Shown here one piece after another: positions 15,972 to 23,999 of a stretch of 64,000 bases of DNA. Where the stretch lies: positions 868,001-932,000 of the forward strand of contig NZ_JAFJMJ010000003.1 of the NCBI RefSeq assembly GCF_017309385.1. The letters are read 5' to 3'. The position numbers and the translations under genes are program-made. Position 1 is the first letter of the stretch, and every line of letters begins with the position of its first letter. The notes under the pieces were generated by a model. The model made no database searches, was not told the DNA's origin, and saw nothing but the letters and a program-made list of their open reading frames with translations. The stretch is from Amycolatopsis sp. 195334CR. GTDB lineage: Bacteria > Actinomycetota > Actinomycetes > Mycobacteriales > Pseudonocardiaceae.

Positions 15972-16016
15972 TTGTCATCCTTTCGACGACGTTCAACTTG
16001 TCATCGTTGTGACGAC
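15972..16016. promoter_or_regulatory. Paired operator-like repeats in the hsp20/regulator gap
   Basis: Two direct copies of TTGTCATCnTTnnGACGAC at 15972-15990 and 15998-16016, spaced 26 nt start to start. Each is itself an imperfect dyad GTCRTC-N6-GACGAC. Copy 1 abuts the regulator ATG, copy 2 contains the likely hsp20 -35 box. Confidence 0.6.
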
Positions 16017-16026
16017 ATGCTAGAAC
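15998..16026 (+). promoter_or_regulatory. Likely hsp20 promoter
   Basis: TTGTCA (15998-16003), 17-nt spacer, TAGAAC (16021-16026), 51 nt before the hsp20 ATG. The -35 lies inside operator copy 2, so a bound repressor would block it. Confidence 0.5.
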
Positions 16027-16077
16027 ATCTGGTGCGTGTTGACACCCCTTGACCCCGAACCACAGGAGGTGGAACCG

Positions 16078-16506
16078 ATGTTGATGCGCACCGACCCGTT
16101 CCGCGACCTCGACCGCCTGCTCCAGCTCGGCAGCACGGCCGGTACCTGGTCGAAGCCGGCGGCCATGCCGATGGACGCCTACCGCGCCGGCGAGGACTTC
16201 GTGGTCATGTTCGACCTGCCCGGGGTGGATCCCGACGGCATCGAACTCGGCATCGAGCGCAACGTGCTCACGGTGAAGGCGGAACGGCGGCCGGTCGGCG
16301 GGAACGCCGAGATGCAGGTCGCGGAGCGGCCGCTCGGCGTGTTCTCCCGCCAGTTGTTCCTCAGCGACTCGCTGGACACCGAGCGCATCGGGGCGCACTA
16401 CGAAGCCGGGGTGCTGACCCTGCGCATCCCGATCGCCGAGCAGGCGAAACCCCGCAAGATCGCCATCTCCGACCGCGGCACCGACCGCAAGGAGATCAAA
16501 GCCTGA
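16078..16506 (+). CDS. Small heat-shock protein, Hsp20/alpha-crystallin family
   Basis: 142 aa from ATG 16078 with AGGAGGT 7 nt upstream (ATG 16084 is an alternative). Alpha-crystallin domain from about residue 32 to 126: [36 protein letters not shown], then [33 protein letters not shown], where the GVLTLRIP motif is the family's A-x-x-x-n-G-v-L-x-v-x-x-P signature. It is a cytosolic ATP-independent holdase. Controlled from the divergent region with two operator repeats; followed by a strong hairpin terminator. Confidence 0.95.
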   Translation: MLMRTDPFRDLDRLLQLGSTAGTWSKPAAMPMDAYRAGEDFVVMFDLPGVDPDGIELGIERNVLTVKAERRPVGGNAEMQVAERPLGVFSRQLFLSDSLDTERIGAHYEAGVLTLRIPIAEQAKPRKIAISDRGTDRKEIKA

Positions 16507-16520
16507 CGCCCCACCGGCCC

Positions 16521-16549
16521 GCCGCCGTCCCCGGCACGGGGGCGGCGGC
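16521..16549 (+). terminator. Intrinsic terminator after hsp20
   Basis: 13-bp stem, GCCGCCGTCCCCG (16521-16533) and CGGGGGCGGCGGC (16537-16549), one G-U pair, 3-nt loop, followed by CTTTCCC. Confidence 0.7.
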
Positions 16550-16573
16550 CTTTCCCGAGAGGCTCACGAACCC

Positions 16574-17002
16574 GTGGTCCCCCTGCTGGAAACCGATTTC
16601 GAGTTCACCCGCGCGCTGCGCGCGTACACCGCGGCCGTCGGCTCGGCCTGCGGTGCCGGGCCGGAGTCCTGCACCGTGGACACCGGCACCCCGGCGTCCG
16701 CCTACATCGCGCTGGACGGGCGGCTCCCCCGCTTCCCCGACCGCGACCTCGCGCTGATCTGGGACGAGCGCCACGGCTGGGCGCTGGCGGTGGAGACCCA
16801 TTCCGCCGAGGACCTGCTGGTGCTCGGTTACCTCGGGCACGATCCGCTGGCCACCCCGGCCGAGGTGGCCGGGTACGCCACCCGGGCGCTCGCCGGGAAG
16901 CCCGGCTCGCCGGAGCCGCCGCGGCTGCGCGAAGCGGGCGGGCACCACGACCTGACCGACCGGCTCCGGCCCTACGTCACCGGACTGCTCGTCACGCGGT
17001 GA
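16574..17002 (+). CDS. Conserved hypothetical, DUF6292-like
   Basis: 142 aa from GTG 16574. Sequence features: RALRAYTAAVGSACGAG, then YIALDGRLPRFPDRDLALIWDERHGWALAVETHSAEDLLVLGYLG. I recall this pattern from actinobacterial DUF6292 proteins, but no biochemical role is known to me. No signal peptide or membrane segment. It lies between hsp20 and a convergent thioesterase gene (9 nt gap). Confidence is moderate in the family name and high that it is a real gene. Confidence 0.6.
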   Translation: MVPLLETDFEFTRALRAYTAAVGSACGAGPESCTVDTGTPASAYIALDGRLPRFPDRDLALIWDERHGWALAVETHSAEDLLVLGYLGHDPLATPAEVAGYATRALAGKPGSPEPPRLREAGGHHDLTDRLRPYVTGLLVTR

Positions 17003-17011
17003 GCGCGCCGG

Positions 17012-17476
17012 TCATCGAGTCCACTGTGGAGCCACCGAACTGCTCGGATCCGCCGCCGCGGAACGGATCGGCGAGCTCGGCGTGGCCACCGCGATCGAAC
17101 CCTGCGCGATCGCGCACAGCCGCCGCTCGTCGTCCACTGTGTACAGATCGCACCGGCAGGTGGCCCCGCGCCTGCCCGCCCGCACCACGCTCGCCTCCGC
17201 GCGCAGCACCCCGCCGGTGGCCGGGCGCAGGTAGTCGATGGTGAAGCCGCTGGTCAGCACCGCCGGGCCGAGCACGCTGCCGGCCGCGAAGGTCAGCGCG
17301 TTGTCGGCGGCGTAGCTGAGCACCCCGCCGTGCACAAAACCGTTCTGCTGCCGCAGTTCGTCGCGGATGTCGAGTTCCAGCACGGCGGCGCCGTCGCCGA
17401 ACTCGGCGAGCCGCGCCCCGACCAGCTTGCTGAACGGCTGGGCGTCGAGGCCGGCGCGGGCGAAGGCCAGGTCCAT
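17012..17476 (-). CDS. PaaI-like hotdog-fold thioesterase
   Basis: 154 aa from ATG 17476 (GTG 17479 is adjacent; GAGGTG upstream). Hotdog thioesterase signature NGFVHGGVLSYAADNALTFAAGSVLG, with the HGG turn and catalytic Asp-type position, then LTSGFTIDYLRPATGGVLRAEASVVRAGRRGATCRCDLY. It hydrolyses acyl-CoA thioesters; the chain type is unknown. Divergent from a MarR gene with a perfect 14-bp palindrome between them, so MarR control is likely. Confidence 0.85.
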   Translation of the reverse strand: MDLAFARAGLDAQPFSKLVGARLAEFGDGAAVLELDIRDELRQQNGFVHGGVLSYAADNALTFAAGSVLGPAVLTSGFTIDYLRPATGGVLRAEASVVRAGRRGATCRCDLYTVDDERRLCAIAQGSIAVATPSSPIRSAAADPSSSVAPQWTR

Positions 17477-17490
17477 CACGGCACACCTCA

Positions 17491-17504
17491 CTTCACTAGT
17501 GAAG
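17491..17504. promoter_or_regulatory. MarR operator candidate
   Basis: Perfect palindrome CTTCACTAGTGAAG located 15 nt upstream of the thioesterase ATG and 42 nt upstream of the marR ATG. Size and symmetry fit MarR dimers. Confidence 0.6.
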
Positions 17505-17545
17505 CTAGAATGGCGCCGAGCCGCTCCGGCTGTCAAGATTCGGTC

Positions 17546-17986
17546 ATGCCCGAGCAGCGCCTGTACTTCCTGCTCCAGCGAGCCGCGCACGAACTGCGGG
17601 TGGACGCCGACCGCCGCTGCCTCGGCGCGGCCGGGATCACCACCGCCCAGCTCGGCGCTTTGTTCGCGGTGCGGGAGACGCCCGGCCTCACCCAGCGGGA
17701 CCTCGCCGCCACCCTGGGGCAGCGCGAATCGGCGATCACCGCGATGGTGAACCGGCTGACCGGCGCGGGCCTGCTCGCCCGGGAACGGCACCCCGAGCAG
17801 CACCGGGCCGTCCAGCTCGCGCTGACCGACGAGGGCGAGAGCGCGCTCGACCGCCTCCGCCCCGAGCTGGACCGGTTCAACGCCGAACTGCGTGCCCTGC
17901 TCGGCGACGACTTCGACGACACCGTCGCCGCGCTGGCCAAACTGGCCGGGTTCAGAACTTCGGCTCCTCGTGCGGACGGCCCTTGA
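17546..17986 (+). CDS. MarR-family transcriptional regulator
   Basis: 146 aa from ATG 17546. Winged HTH: ITTAQLGALFAVRETPGLTQRDLAATLGQRESAITAMVNRLTGAGLLARERHPEQHRAVQLALTDEGESAL, with the recognition helix SAITAMVNRL and the wing DxR-like RHPEQHRA. N- and C-terminal helices form the dimer interface. Divergent from the PaaI-like thioesterase, probably sensing an acyl-CoA or aromatic ligand (inference). The last 35 nt overlap the convergent nitroreductase gene. Confidence 0.9.
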   Translation: MPEQRLYFLLQRAAHELRVDADRRCLGAAGITTAQLGALFAVRETPGLTQRDLAATLGQRESAITAMVNRLTGAGLLARERHPEQHRAVQLALTDEGESALDRLRPELDRFNAELRALLGDDFDDTVAALAKLAGFRTSAPRADGP

Positions 17987-18542
17987 GTTCGTGGAAGCCG
18001 GGCACCGCGGCGACCAGCAGCGTGCCGTCCCACAACCGCCCGGCGTCCTCCCCGCGCGGCACCCGCGAGATCACCGGGCCGAAGAACGAGACCCCCGCCG
18101 AGGAGATCACCGGCGTGCCGACGTGGTCACCCACCTTCGCCACCCCCTCCTCGTGGGAGGTGCGCACGGCCTGGTCGTACTCGGTCGTTTCGGCCACCGC
18201 GGCCAGTTCCTCGGGCAAACCGGCGTCGGCGAGCACGCCGTCGAAGCCCCACTGGCCGTTCTGGTGCACCCGCGTGCCGAAAGCGGTGTAGAGCCTGCCG
18301 AGCGCCTCCTGCCCGTAGCGCTGCTCGACCGCGGCGAACAGGCGGACCGGCTTCCACAGGTACCCCTCGGTGTCGCCTTCCGGGTCCTCCTCGGCGTGTT
18401 CGTTGAGCACGGCCAGGCTCATCACGTGCCACCGAAGCTCGACCGGGCGCACCCGCGCCACCTCGGTCATCCAGCGCGAGGTGAGCCAGGTGTACGGGCA
18501 CGAGGGGTCGAACCAGAAGTCGGCGATCCGCTGTTCGGTCAT
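17952..18542 (-). CDS. Mycothiol-dependent nitroreductase Rv2466c family (DsbA-like)
   Basis: 196 aa. Starts with ADFWFDPSCPYTWLTSRWMTEV, the Rv2466c-type thioredoxin-like DsbA fold; a cis-Pro segment GTPVIS follows later. The reference enzyme has a CPWC active site. Here it is C15-P-Y-T18, so only one active-site cysteine remains, consistent with a monothiol mechanism using mycothiol. Mycothiol use itself indicates an actinobacterium. Its ATG overlaps the stop of the upstream DUF1989 gene (TGATG), so the two are translationally coupled. Confidence 0.85.
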   Translation of the reverse strand: MTEQRIADFWFDPSCPYTWLTSRWMTEVARVRPVELRWHVMSLAVLNEHAEEDPEGDTEGYLWKPVRLFAAVEQRYGQEALGRLYTAFGTRVHQNGQWGFDGVLADAGLPEELAAVAETTEYDQAVRTSHEEGVAKVGDHVGTPVISSAGVSFFGPVISRVPRGEDAGRLWDGTLLVAAVPGFHELKGRPHEEPKF

Positions 18543-19375
18543 CAGGCGTTCCCTTCTCGCGCCGGTGGGCGCAGTCCGTGCAGATTGCGGTAGGCGGCAC
18601 GCTCCGGCGGCCGCCAGCCGTCGAGCAGTCCGGCGGCCGGCCGGTACACCTCCACGCCGATCGGGTGGCAGGTGTCGATCGGGTCGCGTGCCCCCGGTCC
18701 CCACAGTGGCACGGACAGGTCCCCGCCGGGGCAGGTGGACAACGCGCACAGCAGGTCGAGTTCGGCGAAGAACTCGAAGAAGTCGCCGGGTCGCGCCGGG
18801 CACGCCTTCATGAAATAGCGGTCATCGGCATTGAGCCCGGTGCACTGGAAAACGTTGAGCACGTCGTGCACGTCGAATTCGGTGAGCCCGTGCGGCAATA
18901 TCGCGCGCACCAGGTTCGAATGGCAGTGGAAATCGAAGTCGTCGCCGGTGAGCATCCGGTTCACGTACGGATCACAGCGGGTGCCGAGCAGGTCGTGCAC
19001 GCGGCCGCCGTGCTCGTCCGGACCGTACCCGGCCAGCGTGTCGCCGGTGACCGTGACCAGCGGGCGCAGGAACGGCAGGTTCGACCACAGCCGGTCGAAG
19101 GTGCTCACGTGCGCGCGCTGCAGCTGCCGGGTGCGCGAAGCCCACAACCGCTCGCGCGGGTCGTTGGCGTGCCACAGGTTCAGGTCGCCCACCTGCGGTC
19201 CGTCCACGGTCACCAGCCGGCACAGGTGCCCGCGCGGGACCGTCCACGCGCGACCCGAGCGGATCGGTACCTCGAACCGCTCGACCAGCTCGCGCGGGCC
19301 GTCGGCCAGCGCGGTGTAGAAGGCCTCGTCCACGCTCAGCGCGGCGCCCTGGTAGGCCGCCGGGAAATCGGCCAC
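18542..19375 (-). CDS. Urea-carboxylase-associated family (DUF1989) protein
   Basis: 277 aa from GTG 19375 (AGGAG 7 nt upstream). Matches DUF1989: RAWTVPRGHLCRLVTVDGPQVGDLNLWHANDPRERLWASRTRQLQRAHVSTFDRLWSNLPFLRPLVTVTGDT, later DLLGTRCDPYVNR, FHCHSNLVRAI, DVLNVFQCTGL and SVPLWG. Family members are linked to urea carboxylase/guanidine metabolism, but no carboxylase gene is nearby here. Its distinct partner is the mycothiol nitroreductase-like gene, joined by a 1-nt stop/start overlap. Catalytic role unknown. Confidence 0.8.
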   Translation of the reverse strand: MADFPAAYQGAALSVDEAFYTALADGPRELVERFEVPIRSGRAWTVPRGHLCRLVTVDGPQVGDLNLWHANDPRERLWASRTRQLQRAHVSTFDRLWSNLPFLRPLVTVTGDTLAGYGPDEHGGRVHDLLGTRCDPYVNRMLTGDDFDFHCHSNLVRAILPHGLTEFDVHDVLNVFQCTGLNADDRYFMKACPARPGDFFEFFAELDLLCALSTCPGGDLSVPLWGPGARDPIDTCHPIGVEVYRPAAGLLDGWRPPERAAYRNLHGLRPPAREGNA

Positions 19376-19580
19376 TCGCGCACTCCTTCCGGCTGTTCGA
19401 ATAGGGGGTGCTGCCGGTGATGAGGGGTATTCCCCGCGCATAACGCAGGGGGTTGCCGGACCGGCGCGGCGGGTGTTCGGATTGTCGCGCTCGAACCGCC
19501 CGGCCGGGTTCATGGTAAGCGATTTTCGTTCGCCCCGCCGGGTCCGGCCCGTTTTTTCCGCCAACTGCCGAGGAGCACCC

Positions 19581-21611
19581 GTGTCCACAGGACGACGAAG
19601 AAGACCGGCCCACCGCTGGGTACTGGCCGCGTCGCTCGCGCTGTGCACCACCACCTTCGCGCTGCCCGCGAACAGCGCCGAGCCCGCGCCGGCGCCACCG
19701 GCCGCCGACGGCCTGGCGCTCACCCCGCCGATGGGCTTCAACAACTGGAACAGCACCCACTGCGCGGAGGACTTCAACGAGAAGCTGGTCCGCGACATCG
19801 CCGACATCTTCGTCTCGCACGGGCTCAAGGAGGCCGGGTACACCTACGTCAACCTCGACGACTGCTGGGCGCTGCCGGACCGCGCGCCCAACGGTGACCT
19901 GGTGCCGGACCCGGTGCGCTTCCCCCACGGCATCAAGGCGGTCGCCGACTACGTGCACGCGAAGGGGCTCAAGTTCGGCATCTACTCCAGCGCGGGCACC
20001 AAGACCTGCCACCCGGACGGGTTCCCCGGCGCACTCGGGCACGAGCAGCGGGACGCGAACCTGTTCGCCTCGTGGGGCGTCGACTACCTGAAGTACGACA
20101 ACTGCAACAACCAGGGCGTCAACGCGGTCGAGCGGTACACGAAGATGCGCGACGCGCTGAAGGCCACCGGGCGGCCCATCGTGTTCTCGATCTGCGAGTG
20201 GGGCGTGAACAAGCCGTGGGAGTGGGGCAAGGGCGTCGGGCACCTGTGGCGCACCACCATCGACATCAGCGACAGCTGGGCGAGCATGCTCAGCATCCTC
20301 AAGCAGAACATGGTCCGCGCCGACCACGCCGGCCCCGGCCACTGGAACGACCCCGACATGCTGGAGGTCGGCAACGGCGGGATGACCGATACCGAGTACC
20401 GCACGCACTTCTCGCTGTGGTCGATGATGGCCGCGCCCCTGCTGATCGGCGCCGACCTGCGCAAGGTGACCCCGGAGACCTTCGAGATCCTGGGCAACAA
20501 GGACGTGATCGCGGTCGACCAGGACCCGCTCGGGGTGCAGGGCAGGCCGATCCGCTCGGCAGGCGGGCTGCACGTGTTCGTGAAACCGCTGGCGGGCGGC
20601 GACAAGGCGGTCGCGTTGTTCAACGAGAACGACACCCCGGCGCGGATCGACACCACCGCGGCGGAAGTCGGCCTGCCCGCGTCCGCCGGGTACAAACTGC
20701 GTGACCTGTGGGCGCACACCGACGCGCACACCACGGGCGCGATCAGCGCGGTGGTCCCCGCGCACGGCACCACGATGTACCGGATCGGCGCGGACCGGCA
20801 CTGGTTCCAGTACCCGCCCGCGCTCGACGCGGCCGCCGAGGTCGAACTGTCGTACTCGGGCGCGCTGCCGGTGGTCGCGCCGGACACCCCGGTCGCGTAC
20901 ACCACCACGCTCGGCAATTCCGGTGGGGCGCCGGTGCACTCGGTGCGGGCCAAGCTCATCGCGCCGCCGACCTGGTCGGTCCGCCCCACCTCGGACGTGG
21001 AAACCACGGCACTGCGCGAGAACGAGCGGTTCCGCACCACGTGGGAGGTCTCGGCCCCACCGGGCACACCGCCGGGCCGGTACCCGGTGAGCGCCACCTT
21101 CGAGTACGTGAACCCGCAGACCGGCGCCCCGGCGACGCTCACCAACGTGGCCGAGGCGGTGGTCCCGGAAGTGCCGCACACCGGCACGCAGTACCTCAGC
21201 GACGTGTCGTGGCTGCGCACGACGAACGGCTGGGGCCCGGTGGAGGTCGACCACACGAACGGCGCACGCGCCCCCGGTGACGGCGGGCCGCTGACCCTGC
21301 GCGGGGTCTACTACGCCAAGGGGCTGGGCACGCATGCGCTGTCCTCGGTGGAGTACTTCACCGGTGGCGCTTGTTCCGAGGTGCGCGCGCTGGTCGGCGT
21401 GGACGACGGCAAGACCGGCTCGGTCACCTTCGAGGTATGGGCCGACGGGGACCGGGTCTACGACAGCGGGACGCTCACCGTCGCCGATCCGGCGAGGCAG
21501 CTGGTCGCGGACGTCACCGGGGCCAAGGCGATCCGGCTCGTGGCCACGGACGCGGGCGACGGCATCCAGAACGACCACGCGGACTGGGCGGACCTGACGC
21601 TCACTTGCTGA
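19581..21611 (+). CDS. Secreted GH27 alpha-galactosidase with NEW3 and NPCBM domains
   Basis: 676 aa from GTG 19581 (GAGGAG upstream), which starts a Sec signal peptide (GRRRRPAHRW, hydrophobic stretch, cleavage near ANSAEP). Catalytic GH27 barrel begins TPPMGFNNWNS; YLKYDNC holds the nucleophile Asp173 and WNDPDML the acid/base region. After the beta-sandwich domain comes a NEW3-type region (~430-530) and a C-terminal NPCBM carbohydrate-binding domain (QYLSDVSWL ... YYAKGLGTHALSSVEYF). It releases terminal alpha-galactose from oligosaccharides outside the cell. Confidence 0.93.
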   Translation: MSTGRRRRPAHRWVLAASLALCTTTFALPANSAEPAPAPPAADGLALTPPMGFNNWNSTHCAEDFNEKLVRDIADIFVSHGLKEAGYTYVNLDDCWALPDRAPNGDLVPDPVRFPHGIKAVADYVHAKGLKFGIYSSAGTKTCHPDGFPGALGHEQRDANLFASWGVDYLKYDNCNNQGVNAVERYTKMRDALKATGRPIVFSICEWGVNKPWEWGKGVGHLWRTTIDISDSWASMLSILKQNMVRADHAGPGHWNDPDMLEVGNGGMTDTEYRTHFSLWSMMAAPLLIGADLRKVTPETFEILGNKDVIAVDQDPLGVQGRPIRSAGGLHVFVKPLAGGDKAVALFNENDTPARIDTTAAEVGLPASAGYKLRDLWAHTDAHTTGAISAVVPAHGTTMYRIGADRHWFQYPPALDAAAEVELSYSGALPVVAPDTPVAYTTTLGNSGGAPVHSVRAKLIAPPTWSVRPTSDVETTALRENERFRTTWEVSAPPGTPPGRYPVSATFEYVNPQTGAPATLTNVAEAVVPEVPHTGTQYLSDVSWLRTTNGWGPVEVDHTNGARAPGDGGPLTLRGVYYAKGLGTHALSSVEYFTGGACSEVRALVGVDDGKTGSVTFEVWADGDRVYDSGTLTVADPARQLVADVTGAKAIRLVATDAGDGIQNDHADWADLTLTC

Positions 21612-21620
21612 GCGCGCGTA

Positions 21621-21638
21621 TTCACCGTCGACGGTGAA
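21621..21638. promoter_or_regulatory. Perfect 18-bp palindrome upstream of the DUF305 gene
   Basis: TTCACCGTCGACGGTGAA, 9 nt after the alpha-galactosidase stop and 52 nt before the lipoprotein ATG. It could be an operator, or a short terminator hairpin with a TCGA loop; no T tract follows. Confidence 0.45.
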
Positions 21639-21690
21639 CCACCCCCGGGTGCGGACCGTATCCACCATCACCGCCGCACCAGGAGGGTCC

Positions 21691-22242
21691 ATGCGCACGT
21701 TTGCCTTGCTCGCCAGTCTGTTCGCCGCCGTTCTCCTCGCCGGGTGCTCGGCGTCCGGCGAGGAGAACCCCCCGGCCACCGGTGCCGGGAACGAGTCGGA
21801 CATCCGCTTCTCGCAGCAGATGATCCCGCACCACCAGCAGACGCTGGACATCGCCGAGATCGCCAAGCAACGCGGCACGCTGCCGCTGGTCAAGACCACC
21901 GCGGAAGAGGTCTCGACCACCGAGGCGGCGGAGATCCAGCAGATGACCGGGTGGCTGCGGAGCTGGAACGTCGAGGTGCCCGCCGCGGGCGCGCACGGCG
22001 GGCACGCGATGCCGGGAATGCTGACGCTGCAGGACATCGCCGCGCTGGAGAACGCGAGCGGGGCGGAGTTCGACCAGAAGTGGCTGAGCACGCTGGCGAA
22101 GCACCTGCGCGAAGGCGTGTCGATGGCGAAGAACGTCCAGCTGACCGGCGCCCACGAGGAAACCAAGGCGCTGGCCAGGAAGATCGTCGAAGGCCAGGAG
22201 GCGAAGATCGCCGAGATCACCGCCGCGCAACCGGCCTCGTGA
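21691..22242 (+). CDS. DUF305 lipoprotein
   Basis: 183 aa from ATG 21691 with AGGAGGG upstream. Lipoprotein signal peptide with lipobox LLAGC, then a ferritin-like helical DUF305 domain recognisable by IRFSQQMIPHHQQTLDIAEIAKQRG and later QDIAALENASGAEFDQKWLSTLAKHLREGVSMAKN. Members are exported and often found near copper or metal genes; the HH pair could bind metal, but function is not established. It sits on the outer face of the membrane, between the alpha-galactosidase and a DinB-like gene. Confidence 0.9.
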   Translation: MRTFALLASLFAAVLLAGCSASGEENPPATGAGNESDIRFSQQMIPHHQQTLDIAEIAKQRGTLPLVKTTAEEVSTTEAAEIQQMTGWLRSWNVEVPAAGAHGGHAMPGMLTLQDIAALENASGAEFDQKWLSTLAKHLREGVSMAKNVQLTGAHEETKALARKIVEGQEAKIAEITAAQPAS

Positions 22243-22265
22243 CGCGGAAGTCGCCGGCTTGTCGG

Positions 22266-22289
22266 TGCCCCGACCTAGTATTCGGGGCA
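22266..22289 (+). promoter_or_regulatory. Palindrome framing a -10 box at a probable leaderless start
   Basis: 8-bp arms TGCCCCGA (22266-22273) and TCGGGGCA (22282-22289) surround CCTAGTAT. TAGTAT (22276-22281) is 7 nt before ATG 22289, the spacing of a leaderless transcript, so a protein bound to the dyad would cover the promoter. Confidence 0.45.
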
Positions 22290-23023
22290 TGAAGCGGTAT
22301 GCCGACGAGGACCTGCGCGGGGCGGAGTTCCGCGAGTGCGACCTGACCGGGGCCCGGCTAGTCGGGGTGGTCATGCAGGACGCCGTGATCGACGGGCTCG
22401 TCACCAATCTCGTGGTGAACGGGGTCGAGGTCACCGAGTACGTCGAGGCGGAGCTCGACCGGCGTCACCCGGTGCGGGTGCTGATCCGCGCCGAGGACCC
22501 GGCCGACCTGCGCGAGGCAGCGCGCCGGCTCCACGCCGGCTGGGCCGCCACGATCGAGCGCATCCGCCGTGCGCCCGGTATCGAACGCCGCGGTGTGAAC
22601 GACGAGTGGTCGGCGGTGCAGACGTTGCGCCACCTGGTCTTCGTCCACGACTCGTGGTTCCGCCGCTGCTGCCTGGGTTCGACGGAGCTGTTCACCCCGA
22701 TGGGCATCGGCCCGGCCGACGAGCCCTACCGCGGCGCGCACGGGCTCGACCCCTCGCTCGATCCGGCCCTCGACGAGATCGTGAGCGTGCGCGAAGCACA
22801 GGCCGCCGAGCTCGAAGCCTGGCTCGACGAGGTCACCCCGGCGCAGCTCGCCGCGCGAGCGCCGGTGCCCGACGACGATGTCTGGCCGCCGTACGCCCGG
22901 GGCCGCTCGGTGCGGCAGTGCCTGGGCACGGTGCTCACCGAGACCTTCGAGCACCACGGCTTCTGCGTCCGCGACCTCGACCTGATCGAGGCATCGGACG
23001 CCCCTACTGCGTCACGGTCTTGA
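22289..23023 (+). CDS. Pentapeptide-like N-terminus plus DinB-type domain
   Basis: 244 aa. The first ~35 residues (ADEDLRGAEFRECDLTGARLVGVVMQDAVIDG) show A(D/N)LxG-type pentapeptide spacing. The rest resembles DinB/YfiT four-helix proteins with spaced histidines (LRHLVFVHDSW, TFEHHGFC) that could bind a metal. Related actinobacterial proteins are annotated DinB-family; several relatives are thiol (mycothiol) transferases, so a detoxification role is possible. No ribosome site is visible, in keeping with a leaderless mRNA. Overlaps the convergent lipoprotein gene by 20 nt. Confidence 0.75.
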   Translation: MKRYADEDLRGAEFRECDLTGARLVGVVMQDAVIDGLVTNLVVNGVEVTEYVEAELDRRHPVRVLIRAEDPADLREAARRLHAGWAATIERIRRAPGIERRGVNDEWSAVQTLRHLVFVHDSWFRRCCLGSTELFTPMGIGPADEPYRGAHGLDPSLDPALDEIVSVREAQAAELEAWLDEVTPAQLAARAPVPDDDVWPPYARGRSVRQCLGTVLTETFEHHGFCVRDLDLIEASDAPTASRS

Positions 23024-23906
23024 AGTCGAGGACGGCGCCTTCGGCGTTCAGCGCGGTGACGGTGAGTTCGAGCTTCTTGCCGGTGTTCACGTTGCCCCAG
23101 CTCGCCTTGCCGCCCACGCCGGTGCGCATCGTGCCGGACGCGCCCTGGGGGCCGTAGTCCTTCAGCGTCACCGACTTCTCCGACAGCGTGATGGTAAACT
23201 CGTTGTCCCCCACCTTCAGCTTCGGCTCGCCGGTGACCAGGATCTGGCACTCCCCGTCGGCGCAGGCGCCGAAGTCGGTGCCGTCCTTCGCGGCGGGCAG
23301 CGGACCCGGCGGCACCTCCGGCGGGGGCGGCGGCGCGGGCGGCTGGCACCGCGGCGCGAGGTGGTGGGCCGCGGTCAGCAGCGGGTCGGCGGCCACCACC
23401 GCCGGGAGGTCCGGCCCGGCCGGTTTCACCGAGTCGAGCAGCTCGTTGAGCTTGCGGGCGCGGTCGTACATGCCCGTGAAGTCACCGCGCGGGCTCATCG
23501 CGAAGCGGTCCCCGACCAGTGCCTCCACCTCGGGCAGGATGCGCTGCAGCCCTTCCCCCAGGCTCTTGGCCAGTTGGTCACCGGCGGCCACGCCGGACGG
23601 CGGCAGCCCGGTGAACTGCGAAGCCAGGCTCTCCAGCCCCATGTCGGCCGAGCTGAGGTAGCTGTACAGGTGCATGTCGGCGAACTCGTCCGGTTTGGCG
23701 GGATCCACCTCGAGCCCCTCGAACTCGACCTGGTCCCGCGTCAGCGAGTCCGTCGCCTGGCACATCGTGTCCGCCCAGGTGACCATTTCCCTGGTCGGCT
23801 GCGGTGGCGGTGGTGGCGGCGCGGCCGCCGGTGGCGGCGCCTCCGCCGATCCGCACCCGCCCGCCACGAGCACCACGCCCACCGCCGCCCACGTCCACTT
23901 CCGCAT
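23004..23906 (-). CDS. Proline-rich lipoprotein, hypothetical
   Basis: 300 aa from ATG 23906. Lipobox signal (MRKWTWAAVGVVLVAGGCGS) followed by a Pro/Ala-rich linker (APPPAAAPPPPPPQP), a helical domain with a Cys pair region, a second Pro-rich linker, and a C-terminal beta-rich domain (CQILVTGEPKLKVGDNEFTITLSEKS ... ASGTMRTGVGGKASWGNVNTGKKLELTVTALNAEGAVLDF). It is anchored outside the membrane with two modules separated by flexible linkers. I do not recognise the family; the C-terminal domain looks like a small beta-sandwich. Confidence 0.7.
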   Translation of the reverse strand: MRKWTWAAVGVVLVAGGCGSAEAPPPAAAPPPPPPQPTREMVTWADTMCQATDSLTRDQVEFEGLEVDPAKPDEFADMHLYSYLSSADMGLESLASQFTGLPPSGVAAGDQLAKSLGEGLQRILPEVEALVGDRFAMSPRGDFTGMYDRARKLNELLDSVKPAGPDLPAVVAADPLLTAAHHLAPRCQPPAPPPPPEVPPGPLPAAKDGTDFGACADGECQILVTGEPKLKVGDNEFTITLSEKSVTLKDYGPQGASGTMRTGVGGKASWGNVNTGKKLELTVTALNAEGAVLDFKTVTQ

Positions 23907-23999
23907 CCCCGGCCCCTTCCGTTCGCCGGGAACGGTAACCACGCCCGCCGGGACGGGTCCCGAGTTGGCATTTACCGGCCACGGCCCAAAACTGGCGGC

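Noticed and set aside
19406..19430. GGGT-N15-GGGTAT as a stress promoter of the alpha-galactosidase gene
   Set aside because: The -35 half is only a loose GNNT match in a G-rich run and lies 150 nt before the start codon.
18972..22220. 1082-residue open frame on the minus strand
   Set aside because: Antisense to the alpha-galactosidase, whose catalytic motifs and signal peptide are clear.
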